Origin: Platycnemis pennipes
Lineage: Eukaryota > Arthropoda > Insecta > Odonata > Platycnemididae
Direction of reading: 5' to 3'
NCBI GenBank assembly: GCA_933228895.1
Contig: OW121854.1
Span: 9,055,131-9,119,130, forward strand
DNA length: 64,000 nt
Shown: piece by piece, positions 23,884 through 35,647 of the stretch
Position numbering within the stretch: position 1 is the stretch's first letter
Layout: each line of letters begins with the position of its first letter
Program-made: the position numbers and the translations under genes
The notes under the pieces: generated by a model
Database searches by the model: none
Told to the model about the DNA's origin: nothing
What the model saw: only the letters and a program-made list of their open reading frames with translations

Positions 23884-24196
23884 GGGGGGTTGTGTTTGAA
23901 ACCGTCGAGATTATCTCGAATAGGTAACCATGGACCTACGTGGTATATAAATTAATGGCTCACAAATACGGTGTGTTAAAACCGCTGATTAAAATCTCAT
24001 TAATTGTTTACTCTTGTGTTTTATCTTACCTGGGGCCTCTATAGTCGAGACAGACGAGAAAAACTCAAGTGAAAACAATTATTGATATTGTAGCGAACGA
24101 TTCAGTAACACTAAATTTGCAAACCACTTGTGCTTACACCATGAGACTCCATGGTTACCTATTCGAGGTAATCCCGACATTTCAAACACATCTCCC
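23884..24196. mobile_element. Foldback family G, copy 2 (313 bp)
   Basis: Starts GGGGGGTTGTGTTTGAAACC and ends with the matching reversed block before CCC. It has exactly the same length as copy 1 at 5358-5670. The edges pair over about 60 bp, and the interior is non-coding. Confidence 0.78.
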
Positions 24197-24859
24197 ATGG
24201 TGGGACTGTGCTTTAATCGTTCGAGATTAATTCCGGCGCGGACTAATACCGAACGAAACGTAGAATCATGCGAGTGAATCCGTAAATAAATCTCTAACGA
24301 AACAGTACCTCACCCCCTGCCCACCGGTCCTGAAATTTTGTCGATGTTTGTACTGTATGAACTACAGAATGTATTCAATGTATTCTGTATGAACTACAGA
24401 ATAGTATTATATCAAATAAGTGGATAATTTAACGCGCGTCGTTGCGCAACTTTTGATGGAAAACCACTGAACGTGGTCGCATGACTCATTTTGAATCTGG
24501 ATAAGTTCCATTCCGTCATTGGAAATTCAGTGGCGTAGGAATAAAGCGTTATTATCGCATTGTTGTTGGACTACTACTACTAGCATCTCACTTCAATATT
24601 TTTTTTCAACCGATTGATATGACTCCGGATAGAAATCAGCTCTCGAAGTGGCTTGTAGGAAACCTTTTATGGGTACATTGTGCAAAACTTTTCAAGATTA
24701 TAGCATCTATTCGGTATAACATGCATGAATCGGGGACTGGAATGGTGGTTTTCACTAATCAGAGTAGGTTCTTCCTGAACCTTTTGTAGTGTCATTCAAA
24801 TGATTGTCCTGTCTTTCAACTGAATGTTTATCTTCCTGTATCAATTACCTCTTCAGCGC
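24197..24859. other. Unclassified sequence
   Basis: A short direct repeat (GTATGAACTACAGAAT) occurs twice at about 24354-24402. No gene was seen. Confidence 0.4.
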
Positions 24860-25215
24860 AGAATATGTCCCCTCTCCTGCAGTACATAAAGCCTATCCTC
24901 CACGGCACTTTACCTTCTACAACGCACTCTGTTACATCATGGCTTTTCATAACATGGCCCACCTGTTTACTATGCCTCACCTAATTTATTCCATCAACTT
25001 TCTCTCCTATCCGACCAGCTTCAGTATATTCCCACTTGTTTCTCTTTCCATCCATCGTACACACACATTCTCCATTCTTCCCCATACCAACATCTCCTAA
25101 GTTTCAAATTCCTTCTCTTTCCCCAAGGTCCATATTTCGCAATCATTCAAAACCACGCTCCTATTCGAACTCCTAACTAACCTCCTTTTAAAAACATAAC
25201 CAATGGTCAGTATCA
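24860..25215 (-). mobile_element. RTE-type LINE relic (reverse transcriptase C-terminal region)
   Basis: Translating the minus strand gives a decayed NDCEIWTLGKEKEFE segment followed after a stop by CVRWMERETSGNILK-like residues. This matches the order of the conserved YGCETWTL block and following arginine/tryptophan-rich region of RTE-type endonuclease-reverse transcriptases. Multiple stops show it is a dead fragment. Its opposite-strand frame at 24804-25100 is a shadow. Confidence 0.55.
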
Positions 25216-25249
25216 TCACTTCTCTCTTAATAGTTTTAATTTAGGTTAG

Positions 25250-25979
25250 TTTAATTTAGGTGTAACAATCACTAAAGATTTATCGTGGGGAAGACACATC
25301 CGGGAAATATGCGGCCGAGCGAAGAGAAAGCTAGGATTTATAAAAAGAGTACTTGGGAAATGTGATGAGAAGACAAAAGAGCGATGTTACTCTTCACTAG
25401 TTAGGCCCCACCTTGAGTTCGCAGCCAGTGTATGGGATACTAATGAATCAGGATTGATCAGAGAACTAAACGGTGTGCAGCGTATAGCAGCTATGATCGT
25501 TAACGGGTGTTACTACAGGTTGAGTAGCGTTTCAGAATTAATAAAAAAAATTAGGGTGGGATCCATTATTAGAGCGTAGGTTAAAGTACAGATTAAATCT
25601 ATTATAGAAATTTCAATCGGATAGCTTTACTGAAGATGTTAGGCACAGATTAAAAAAACCAGTGTATTATGCTAGATTCGACCAGATAAATAAAATTAGA
25701 GAGATAGATTGTCGTACTGATAGATTCAAAATGGCATTTTCCCCCGTAATATAAGAGAACAGAATAGGCAGCATAGCAAAGGGATAGGTAGGGGAAATTT
25801 TTTAGAGTAGTCTGTAGTGTATGACGCATTTATTAATCCCTTAAATACTATAGATACTAACAATCTAGTTGAATGAGACCCTATAGTTGCTTGTTTGCAA
25901 GTATATAGTGCATTCTTGGTGATATTCACCCCCTGCCGACACTCTCGCGGCTTGCAGGGTATCGTGTAGATGTAGATGA
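25250..25979 (+). mobile_element. LINE B, 5'-truncated copy with 3' end
   Basis: The frame starts LGVTITKDLSWGRHI and continues through RAKRKLGFIKRVLGKCDE and SLVRPHLEFAASVWD, the C-terminal thumb region of non-LTR reverse transcriptases of the jockey/CR1 group. A one-base change near the run of A at 25540-25552 shifts the frame, so the copy is dead. It then has the family 3' UTR, ending CACCCCCTGC ... GCAGGGTATC and GTAGATGTAGATG. It is 5'-truncated like most LINE insertions. Confidence 0.85.
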
Positions 25980-26937
25980 GATATAGAAACTTTTACCACT
26001 GATCTCTCAACGCAATATCGCATATTTTTTTCAGAACAGCCCTACCATGAAAAATAATGCATCTACATTCTAATTTAATAACTCATTTTATGCACTTTCC
26101 CGAATTATTTCCATTGGGAAGAAGAACTTTTGAGCGCGTTACCAGTCCGTGGAAGAACATTTAAACAATTTGTCATATCCCGAAAGCGTTGAACTTTGAA
26201 GTTGCACCGTTATTACATTCATTTCCCTCACAGGAGAACAATGGTTGACCGGACAGTGGTGCGAAATCTTGCCACACCCCTGCTGCCCCACGAGACAAAA
26301 CAACAAGCACGGACGCATCGCTGGAGAGTGAGCGTGAATTCGGTTTATCAACGCGAAGGCCATTTACCGGACGCGCCAATTAAAAGAGACGAATCGCGAG
26401 TGTGTTCGTGCATGACACAAGGGAAAGGCGATCGCCCTTAAAGCCGCCGGACACGAATGACGTCGGCCAATAACAATAGCCCACCACTACCCCCCAAACA
26501 CCCTTGTTTACACCTCATTTTCGACGCCGCGGCGGCGCTAAATCCAACGCCCCTTCCTTCCCAGCTCCCCTCCGGATAGGATATTTTTTTAGACCCCTAG
26601 CGCGAATGCGAGCCTCAGACGATAACAAATTACCGGACCACCTCCGGACACGAGACGGATCAAGAGGCTGAGAGAGAGAAAGAGGTCTTTTTGTTCTCCC
26701 TCGGGGCGCGAAACGAAACGCCCTCTTGTATCCGGGTGAGCTCCATCGTCGTCGAGGCTTTTAAACTCGAACCCAAATCCTCCCGTCACCTGAAAGAGGT
26801 ACCAAGGTGGAAGGACGAAACGGTTAGGCCAAAGCGGCTAAAAAGTGAGCGCGATTAAACCCCACAGCGGGAGACTCATTTCTGATAGCTTTATCTGGTT
26901 CCTTTCATCCATTTTAGACCCGAGCAGAAGAAGAGCT
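25980..26937. other. Unclassified sequence with GC-rich island at 26440-26800
   Basis: The island contains GACGTCGGCCAATAACAATA (a CCAAT-like word) and CGCCGCGGCGGCGC near 26525-26540. These would fit a CpG-rich promoter, but no coding exon was recognised beside it. Short frames at 26139-26379 and 26589-26789 (minus) have no known motif. Confidence 0.3.
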
Positions 26938-27440
26938 AGGATGAGAGAAGCTATCAGAAAGAAGGATAAAATTTAATCTAAATCTTGAAAGTATATTTGA
27001 AATTGATCTGTTTTCCGATGACGATAGAAATATGTATACAGCGACACTCGCGTATTACGCCAGATTCCATCAGAAATAGCCTATTGTAGGAATAGATTTA
27101 AGATTACTTTCTACCAGCAAACAATAATAGAATACATTACGCAACATAGCAAAAGGATAGGGAGGTGTAATGTAGGTAGAGTAATCAACATGCATTTGCA
27201 TACCTTGGGAATTACAGATATATGTATTTTTTTAAAATACACGTCACCGAATAAAAAAAGCATAATATTACTACGCAGATACTAATCTTTTCATTTTAGA
27301 AGCCTGGCAGATGCATGACTAACACTCTTCTATAATATAGTAGTAAGATACCTCTTAGTTGAAAATACTTAGTGTGTGTTCGGTAATTATCCACCCTCTG
27401 CCACACACCCCCGATTGCAGGGTGCTCTGCAGATGCAGAT
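26938..27440 (+). mobile_element. LINE B relic, heavily diverged
   Basis: Decayed coding sequence (RIKFNLNLESIFEID-like, then YARFHQK) aligns with the C-terminal region of the better copies. It is followed by GCAACATAGCAAAAGGATAGG and a 3' end with the family hairpin (CACCCTCTGCCACACACCCC ... GCAGGG) and CAGATGCAGATGC tail. It is joined almost directly to the next copy. Confidence 0.7.
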
Positions 27441-27454
27441 GCACGAAAAGAAAG

Positions 27455-27960
27455 GACGAATAGTTAGTAGTACATTTAAACGAACTGAATTGGGAATCAT
27501 TGTCAGATCGCAGGTTGAAATTTAGACTTAATCTCTTAAACAAATTCCAAGGCAATATTTTCAGTGATGATGTTAAAAATATTTTACGAACCCCAACTTA
27601 CTATGGCAGACTGGACCATATTCATAAAATTAGAGAAATTGATTGCCGAACTGACCGATTCAAAATTTCCTTTTTCCCTGTACAATTAGAGATACGAATA
27701 ACGGTAAATATGTCCTATCGGAGAGTAGCAATGAATAGCATTGGTAGCTGCATGTTGGTATGACTACTTAAAGCTAACCCTACTAACAAAATGTTTTTGC
27801 ATGTTTGCTTTTCTATTTTTATATTTTTTAAACAGTGTAGTTCTTACTAGTATATTAATACTATTCCTTTTTTATGCATGATATGTAGTGCATGTTTGGT
27901 GAGAAATCACCCCCTGCCACACACCCTTGTGGTGGCTTGCAGGGTATTATGTAGATGTAG
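27455..27960 (+). mobile_element. LINE B, second subfamily, 3' part
   Basis: The frame contains RLKFRLNLLNKFQGNIF and IREIDCRTDRFKISFF, nearly identical to 32180-32589 but different from the LLEKF subfamily. The 3' end has the conserved hairpin and ends GTAGATGTAG. A stop and a short 3' UTR follow the frame. Only the C-terminal part of the reverse transcriptase remains. Confidence 0.82.
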
Positions 27961-28014
27961 TCGCAGTAGTTCCGGTGAGGCAACCGACTGCTACGATCAT
28001 TTGCGTCAATTAGT

Positions 28015-28290
28015 GTAGGTGGGTAATTGGATGAGGGTACTGCTATGCAGGAAGGAAAGAGCGAAACCCGGCGTCAGAATAGGCCTCCTCTAAGCAAAAA
28101 AGGGTCCACTGTTTTAATGCACTACCTGAATGACGGCGCACTGAACTCTTAAGTGTGGGGGGGGGGGACATGGCACTCTAGTAGGAGCCGGTTTACTAAT
28201 GAATTGAAAATCTCTTTTACAGTCGAGATTCGAACTCAAGCCCTCGGGATGGGAAATCACTATTCTTAGCCACCGCACCAACTCGATCCC
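28015..28290 (-). repeat. tRNA-derived SINE A, copy 3
   Basis: Full-length-like copy with the head at the right (minus strand: GGTGCGGTGGCTAAGAATAG, then GAGTTCGAATCTCG). The body includes the AAACCCGGCGTC block at the left and a run of ten G near 28159-28168. Confidence 0.72.
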
Positions 28291-28602
28291 CTGAATAATG
28301 AATCCGGAGAAAAAAAAAGAAATAGAGAAACCAAAAATTGATAATTGGAGGCGGCGACCGGTATCCGAGGAAACGAATCCAATCCAATTACGTGCAACCT
28401 GTTCTAAGGGGGGGATGAAATCAATAACTCCGACAGGGATGGAGATCGACCTATGGTCTCGCAAATGGGCATCGCTCGCCTTCGCTGCAGCGAGGAAGAC
28501 TGCAATCAGTCGAGATCGACGCAAATGAACATTTAACGAAGGCGGGCCGGCGAATTCGGGGAACCCCGCTCGCGCTATCGAGGATGCATCGGGAGATCTT
28601 AA

Positions 28603-29135
28603 GGTGCGTTTACACGTAGCAGTTCACTGCTATGACAGTCAACTGCTAACAATTATTAAGCCCCACTTGCATGTGTAAATAGCAACTGCGATGCGAGTTC
28701 AGGTCGATACTGGACACATGTCGAACACTATCGATCCATTTTCGAGCTATTAGCAAAGTTGAGGCCCGTCTACTTTCCAGCGGAAATGTATCCAACACAA
28801 TCGCCAACGGAAAGCAATACACTACGGAATTTAATAACAAGGACGATACGGACGATATAATAACAAGGATATCCCTCCCCAGAAGGGGAGATTCTACTCT
28901 TTAAAGAATGGGAACAAAATATAATCGTCAATGGAATTTATTATTTGAAGAATTTCATGAAAATTTAAGCATCAATCACTATTGAAATAAAACACTTTTC
29001 ATTTGTTATGACAACGCCTAAATGGGGTTTTAAGCTGCATAGAAATTGATGAAGAAGCATCATAGCAGTGGTGATATAGATATATCGCGCATCTCGCAAC
29101 TGTCATAGCAGTCAACTGCTACGTGTAAACTCTGC
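28603..29135. mobile_element. TIR element D, copy 2 (533 bp), TTAA/TTTA flanks
   Basis: The left end GGTGCGTTTACACGTAGCAG and the reverse-complemented right end GCAGAGTTTACACGTAGCAG match over about 35 bp. Each TIR contains the near-palindrome AGCAGTTxACTGCT. It is flanked by TTAA (28599-28602) and TTTA (29136-29139). It is homologous in reverse to 3808-4295 and non-coding. Confidence 0.82.
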
Positions 29136-29139
29136 TTTA

Positions 29140-30480
29140 GTCTGCCAAGGCATCGAACTCCGCCGAAGGCATTAAACGAGAGCCGAATTCTCCCGAACCA
29201 CAACGAAATGACCGATAAAGCACATCGCGAACCTTCGCGAAAAATACTGAACTAGAAACCTTTTGTTCCTGAACGGTAACGTGCGGGCAGAAAGCACGGA
29301 CACAATTTAGGCTGGGTGATATTTTTAAGGGAGTAGGTATAAATTATTACCACTATTCGGCGAAGCAATCGGCGAGGTCGGAATCATTTGAGGAAGTGGT
29401 GTAAGGGAAGAATGATGAGGATACGATTTAGCTAATGAAAAGGTGGGAGCATGTGGGAACAGCAGGAAAATATAATCTCTCATGACATCTCTGACACGAT
29501 TACGAAAGGACAAAGTCATCGGACACATTTTGAGACAAGTCGGCCGCTAGAGAAGTCCTGTGGGGGAAGAAGAGAATTGGACCAGCTGCAAAGGAGCACA
29601 GGAGCAAAGGATAAGATTTATGGAGTAAGTTTTGAAAAAGTTAAGTGAGAAACATTTCCTGTATTCGTTGTCATACGAACGAGTTAACTGATAGAGGAGA
29701 GACAGAGTAAATCTACATCATGCCCAATCGTTGATTGCTATCCAATTGATGAAGATGGTATGATAATGACGATCTATCTGTGATGGTGGTAACAATAAAA
29801 GAAGATACTAGATGTACGCAACGTCTGACGAATTGAACTTCGAAAATCGATTAACGAATAGGCTACAGATAGCTCCATGTGGGGACTGAATCTTAATTTC
29901 TTCGAAGACTTAAAATATTCAAAATTTCCGTGAATATCGGAGCAAAATCGCTGGAAAAACCCCCTAAACAAATGAAAAAAGAAACTTTTGAAAAGGCTAC
30001 GAACAACGGAAATACTACGATTACTAAGAGAATTGGAAAAATAGGTGATTCTGTAATTATGAGCACGTCAGGCTATTGGATTTAAAGCCACAAGAAATAT
30101 TCCGACATGTTTTATGATTTAGTCATGGTACGCTGAGTACTCAATCTTCTGAAATACATAGAGACAAAACTGAGAAAATTTTCCAAATTCAAGTGGCTAA
30201 TATACGATAAAAGCTTGTTCAATAAATATATATTCACCATACAGCGTTTTATCACAGATATTTTAATTTTTTCCTCAGAAAATAGTAACTTTTGCAAACA
30301 TTCTGCCCATAGGAGAGCCTTTAGCAAAAATGCTACCGAGTCATAACCTAAAGCAAAAAGAAATCCATTGGCAGCAGTTATAGTAGTTGCGGGTATCATG
30401 TGCTCCAACTTTTAAGGTTATTTTTTATCGTCTGGCTAGGTAACTTAATTCTCAGGCAAACACAATATCCTTACTCATAG
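29140..30480. other. Unclassified sequence
   Basis: Short frames at 29325-29528 and 30112-30408 (minus) lack known motifs. No repeat boundaries were seen. Confidence 0.4.
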
Positions 30481-30549
30481 CGAGATTCGAACCGGCAACC
30501 TTTGGGGTATGAAACCGACTCGTTACCGACCTGGTAACCACGTCCAACA
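30481..30549 (-). repeat. tRNA-like SINE head
   Basis: On the minus strand, GTGGTTACCAGGTCGGTAACG is an A-box-like region and GCCGGTTCGAATCTCG a good B box, with tRNA-like spacing. The acceptor ends do not pair, so a SINE is more likely than a tRNA gene. Confidence 0.6.
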
Positions 30550-31307
30550 GGAATCTGTTCGTTTAAACACTTTTGCATGCCAAATTATGCCTTCAAACTC
30601 CCGTTTTATGTTTCCACGGCAATCATATAAACGTCGGGACAATAAAAGTCAAACAAATTATTATCCTCCCAAAAATCCGAAACCGCAAATAACGGACCGG
30701 CGGAACCCGTGAGCCTAAATGAGGTAGAAATGCCATTAAAAACTTCATAGGCTGGAAAGTAGTCCGATTTGACAGCAAAGGGAATAAAGATTATAAATTT
30801 ACGAGCAAGAAACTTAAAACTGGACGCGGATTCGTAAAAACGTTCCGAAATCGAAAGACTCCGGCTTTCACCGTCGGAACAGGGTGCTTTAACAGGAAGT
30901 TATTCTGCCGCGGTTCCAAGCACTGCTTTACCGCTCTGTAATTACAAATGCGGTGGTCGCAGCAATCGCAAATCCTCTGCGCAGAGGAAAGGAAGGATCA
31001 CTTTTTCCCGGTTGCCTTGGCACACACTCCTTCATCCGTAAACCGTAAAAACACTCCGAACTTACATAGCGCGGACATTTCTCATCTTGAGATCAGGAAT
31101 CGGCGGCCGCTGTGTATAAAGCGATACTCCTATTACCGCTATGGGGTGAATATCATCATGATTAATAGGCATTCGTTAAATAATTAGGGCAAGCGTCTCG
31201 GCTGAAATATAGTGGAGAGGAATAATTTCCAGTCTCCATGACAACGCAAGGGATAGGTATATTGAGCCTATTAGAATGAAGGCTTAATTATTCTTAGCGA
31301 AGAGCCA
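30550..31307. other. Unclassified sequence
   Basis: No gene or repeat boundary was recognised. Confidence 0.4.
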
Positions 31308-31560
31308 AAATGGCAGCGTAGCAAAGGGATAGGTAGGTGAAATATTGTCATAGTATTCTATAGTGCATGATGCATGTATTAACAACCAATAATCCCTTTC
31401 TTATTATGAACATACTAACAATCTAGCTGCTTGTGACCCTGTTATCCAGTACGTCTCAATTCAATATCCTAATTGCATGTCAATAGTGCATGTTTGGTGA
31501 TCTTAACCCCCTGCCACACTCCCTCGTGGTGCCCAGCAGTGTATTATGTAGATGTAGATA
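31308..31560 (+). mobile_element. LINE B 3' UTR fragment
   Basis: Begins in GGCAGCGTAGCAAAGGGATA, the codons just before the family stop, and runs through the 3' UTR to CCCCCTGCCACACTCCC ... GTAGATGTAGATA. The hairpin is partly eroded (GCCCAGCAGTG). Confidence 0.75.
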
Positions 31561-31991
31561 CGTGCAATAAAATTAAACTCTGATTCGCGGGACAAATCAG
31601 AAAAAATACCACACTGTTTGAACAAAAAAAATAACTAATTTACAGCCAAGGTAGAGGAAAGCGCACTCCGTCGAAAGTTACAACCAAATAATTAATTCCA
31701 TCGCGGAAACGACATAACAGCAACGGGTTGAAATATTCCTCAGCGAGTCGAAAAAATTGTGATACTTTTGGATCACAAAACGTTTTCCACTTCATGCGTC
31801 GCGCCCTTCGCCGCGCTGAATTTAGCTCATACTCAAAATCTCGCGTTTGGATCACACTGCCATGTCAAGGACAGGAAAATGCCACCGAAATCTACATTCG
31901 GAAGGGAAATGTAGCTCGGGGAGATTCCAACGCGTGCTGAGAACGACCCGACGAACCTGGGAAGGATAGAGTTTATTTATGATGAAGGAGG
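31561..31991. other. Unclassified sequence
   Basis: Overlapping short frames on both strands (31640-31855, 31728-31940) without known motifs. Confidence 0.35.
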
Positions 31992-32090
31992 TTAGGCTGT
32001 GCTGAAGGAGACATTGGCATGCCAGCCTACGGGTGACAACGAAGCCAGAAGAGGGCGGTGATTAAGAACGATTAGGGTCTCGCCTCCTAA
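31992..32090 (+). repeat. Dispersed repeat M, copy 3
   Basis: Contains GGAGACATTGGCATGCCAGC, CTACGGGTGACAACGAAGCC and GATTAGGGTCTCGCCTCC, in the same order as copies 1 and 2. Confidence 0.6.
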
Positions 32091-32179
32091 AGACGAAACA
32101 TTGCGTTTGATACACCCCCTTATGAAGACTGCATTTATTCACTAGTAGGTATTCATCATCATTCATTTCATTCACATTC

Positions 32180-32589
32180 TTTTATTCATCAAAAGAGTAT
32201 TGGGTAAATGTGACGATCATGTACGAGAAATCAGCTACTTTTCCCTTGTTAGACCTCATTTGGAATATGCTGCCAGTGTATGGGATCCCTACGAAATCGG
32301 TCTAAATAATGAACTTGAACGTGAGCAGCGAAGATCGGAAAGATTTGTAAAGGGACGGTACGATAACCTTATTAGCGTCACCAGTCTATTAAATGAATTA
32401 AATTGGGAAAGATTGTCAGATCGTAGGTTTAAATTTAGACTTAATCTCTTAAATAAATTCCAAGGCAATATTTTCAGTGATGATGTTAAAAATATTTTGC
32501 GGACCCCAACTTACTATGGTAGACTGGACCATAATCATAAAATTAGAGAAATTGATTGCCGAACTGATAGATTAAAACTATTCTTTTAG
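32180..32589 (+). mobile_element. LINE B, second subfamily, internal ORF fragment
   Basis: An open frame of 129 codons (32200-32589) preceded in frame by KRVLGKCDD-like residues. It contains SLVRPHLEYAASVWDP, the conserved block of jockey/CR1-type reverse transcriptases, then RRSERFVKGRYDN and RLNLLNKFQGNIF. The family 3' UTR and hairpin are absent, so the right edge is broken after DRLKLFF. It is the longest intact stretch of this subfamily here. Confidence 0.85.
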
Positions 32590-33363
32590 ATTTTTTTTAC
32601 TTCTAAAATAAAAATAAAATGAAACTACAACAAACTATATAATAGCATACTCATAGAATTATTGTGTATGCGTTATCGCCCTATGGATGATTTTCCATAT
32701 AGGTGTTTTTCTGGACCTGTATTCATTCATTAAATAACATAGCTCTTTTATGGGAGTTTGAATCGCGGAGTCACGGTGGAACCTCCTTAATTGACGACAC
32801 GGAATTTGCCCTTCTCACACGCGAGCCTAAGGAGAATGAGCAGCTTTTTGTCTCTCTTTCCGCATACGAATGCAGATGGCAGTCGCCTCCATTAGCTCCC
32901 TGCCTCCCAAATCCCCTCGCGGTGTTCATTTCGCACTGGGGAAGGACGTCTTCATTAAGAAGACCGTTTTACGATCTTGTTCCAGAGAAGAAGCCCGGCG
33001 GCAAGCTTTAAAGTGAACGCCGCTAACACAACGAAAAAGCCCCGCCCCTCCTCCCAGAAAGACAACGAACGGTCGACGGGAAGAGTCCTCGCGGAAATAT
33101 CACTAAACTTTCCACACGAAAATCCTCCAACACTCCCGAATTTTCATCCCGTCGTTACGGAAAGGAAAACGAAAGATTTTCGCCAGATTATAAGCAGCAT
33201 ACTCGATACTGAAACGTGATAGAACTCGGAGAATTTCGCAACAAGAAGTCAAGCGGCTACGCCGAGAGAGAAAATGAAACATAATCGGACCGATTGGATC
33301 GAATGTAGCAGTCCTAAGAATATATCTCGGAAAATCATTTTTTTCGGGGTAAATAACCGTGCT
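32590..33363. other. Unclassified sequence
   Basis: Frames at 32703-33011 and 32977-33219 (plus) have no known motif. No splice-supported exon was seen. Confidence 0.35.
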
Positions 33364-33367
33364 TTAA

Positions 33368-33600
33368 AGGCCGCTTTACACGATACAATTTTTCGTACAA
33401 TTTCTTGCACAAACTCTTGCATGAGGAAATTGTACCGTGTAAAGCGGCAAATTGTACGAAAACTTGTGCGATTGTCTGAATGACTGAACGGGAAATAGAA
33501 CGTGTTCTAATTCCATTCAGACAAACATACAATTTCGTTCAGTCTATACAAGAGTTTGTACATGAAATTGTGCAGAAAAATTGTATCGTGTAAAGCGGCC
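33368..33600. mobile_element. TIR element E (233 bp) flanked by TTAA
   Basis: The TIRs agree perfectly for over 20 bp (GGCCGCTTTACACGATACAA inward) and continue imperfectly. TTAA lies at both edges (33364-33367 and 33601-33604). ACAATTTC/GAAATTGT words are repeated inside, with an internal inverted copy of the terminal motif near 33430-33450. It is non-coding. TTAA targets are used by piggyBac and Kolobok elements. Confidence 0.85.
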
Positions 33601-33644
33601 TTAACAGCCTTTAGAAGTACCAATTTTTTGAAATGTGGCTTAAA

Positions 33645-33830
33645 GAAGAACGACGGAGACGAAATAGATAGACTGAGGTAAAATGAGGTGAATTTATATG
33701 AAGAGCGGGAGAGAAGGCCCAAGAGAACTTTAAAATGACGATGGGACGACCCAAACGGCCACATCTTGAGACTTGATGGTCTTATGAATATATTCGTTAA
33801 AGGAAAAGTGAATGGGAAGAAAGTAAAACG
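33645..33830 (+). mobile_element. RTE-type LINE fragment
   Basis: CGGCCACATCTTGAGACTTG and the following ATGGTCTTATGAA...GTGAATGGGAAG aligns with 41078-41150 of the better RTE relic (GGCCACATCTCGAGACACGA). The encoded frame is broken. The minus-strand frame at 33507-33764 is a shadow. Confidence 0.55.
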
Positions 33831-35644
33831 TAGAACTTGAGCGCAAATTATTGTATATCAAATCAAACTACGGAATGTTGACCATTAGGACTGATGGCAA
33901 ATAATCAAGTGTCAAAAGTTAAAAACGTATTTTCAGGTTCTCACCCACTTCAGGCTGCACGAGAAGGAAATAAACGCGAAACCAAAAGGGGACTACGGAT
34001 CGGTACGGTCAAATGCCACTATCATTACTAACAAAGAAACATTTCCTAGGAGTTATGAAGAAGCAGACTGCATAAAAATATCTTTTACGACCCAAAGAGT
34101 TCAAGATTAAAAAGTTCAACGCCGTTACTAATGATGATTCAAACAATTATAACGTTCCTAAAATCAACACTTATAGGCTTCAAAGTAGCGAAAGGGCATG
34201 GTAGTGAATGATACTTACGAACTTGGTGCGCTCTGTAATTTATTCACAGATGGATTCAAGTTCTACCTCTTTTGAGGTAGCTACCTCTTTTAACAAACAG
34301 AAATTTCATCAAATGACAGACAGAGGTGTACTTTCACTTTCGAGGGAAGCAAATAGCTAGAATTAATTCAGGAACTGTCAATAGCTTTCGGAAGGATCAG
34401 TGTCCTGGCATTCAACTGTGTATCACTACACAGATGAAAGGAGATGGGTAAAAAATTGCGAGTCTGGAGCCTCGTTCTTTTCCCTTCCTCCTCATTCTTC
34501 CCAGAGTTCCTCGACTGCATACCACGGGCAACCAGGACCATCAATCACCTTCCAAGGGAAGTAAACTATATTACCATTAGGTAAAATCTATCCCGCCAGT
34601 TTTCTCCATTTTCGGCCAAACCATGATCTTATATTTTTTTTACCCTGCCTAGCCCTCGAGCGGATTACTTTTTTCATCAGCAAGATGACTGGTCTTAATT
34701 TATTACTTATGTCTCGAAAAAAATTCCCGGAGGCAACTTCCACCTGGCGTATTTCCATTACTATAAAATAATGAACGCAAACAAAAAAAAATAGCTTTGT
34801 AAAATTTCCCGAGGCGATCCCCATTCGGCTGCTTTGGACTAGTTCGGGATAACGAAGAGTTAAAAAGGTCAGTATGAATTGAACGCTGCTACAGTACGTC
34901 AATCACTCATGGCTGGCTATTTTGGCCTAATTACGATGACTAAAATATGGTTCCCCATTCAATATTCAGCATATTTAATATTATGAAGAGGCTAAATCCA
35001 AACATTTCGTTGGCCTATATTAATTTAGCAAAAACTAGAGGCAGATAAGACAAGTTATGAAAACATTCACCGACCACACCTGAATAACGCGTCGATACGG
35101 TAAATTTTGACTTCAGTTGTAAGTTTGTCTCATCCCAATTGAAGAATTAAACATTGACCGTTAACACTATATATTTTACGTCGCAAAAAATGTTGCACGA
35201 GAATTCTCCGATATTCAACGGAGAGCTGTGATTAGATTTTTCTTTAATGCACGAAATATTCTCCTCTCCAATCCGTTATTAAACGGTAGCCTAAAAACCA
35301 TCGGTTCATGGAACTAAATCACTAACCAGGCGGATGATATCGCATTTTTTTCAGCGGTTGGCTTTCCAAGTGAAATTCAGAAATGCTCAGTACAGCTCAG
35401 CACCTATTGCCTGGCAATCGCATGGAAGGAGATTAATGCTAAGAATTTGAGGACCTGATCTTATCTTATCCCAAGGATTTTACCCATATCACAATCGTGC
35501 AGGGAACCTGACGATCGAACGATCGATATTAGTTGACTCAATTCCCATTCAACGATTCCTTAAATGCGCGCAGCTTTTAACCACGAAAATAAGAAAACCT
35601 AGACAAATGGTCTGAGCTCGTTTGCCTGTCCCTACTTTTGTCTT
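33831..35644. other. AT-rich unclassified sequence
   Basis: No gene recognised. GAGGTAGCTACCTC near 34274-34287 is a perfect short palindrome. The frame at 34588-34902 (minus, 104 codons) lacks any known motif. Confidence 0.4.
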
Positions 35645-35647
35645 ATT

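Noticed and set aside
28114..28524. 136-codon minus-strand frame
   Set aside because: It begins in unique sequence and runs through the tRNA head and G-run of a SINE A copy, so it is a read-through artefact.
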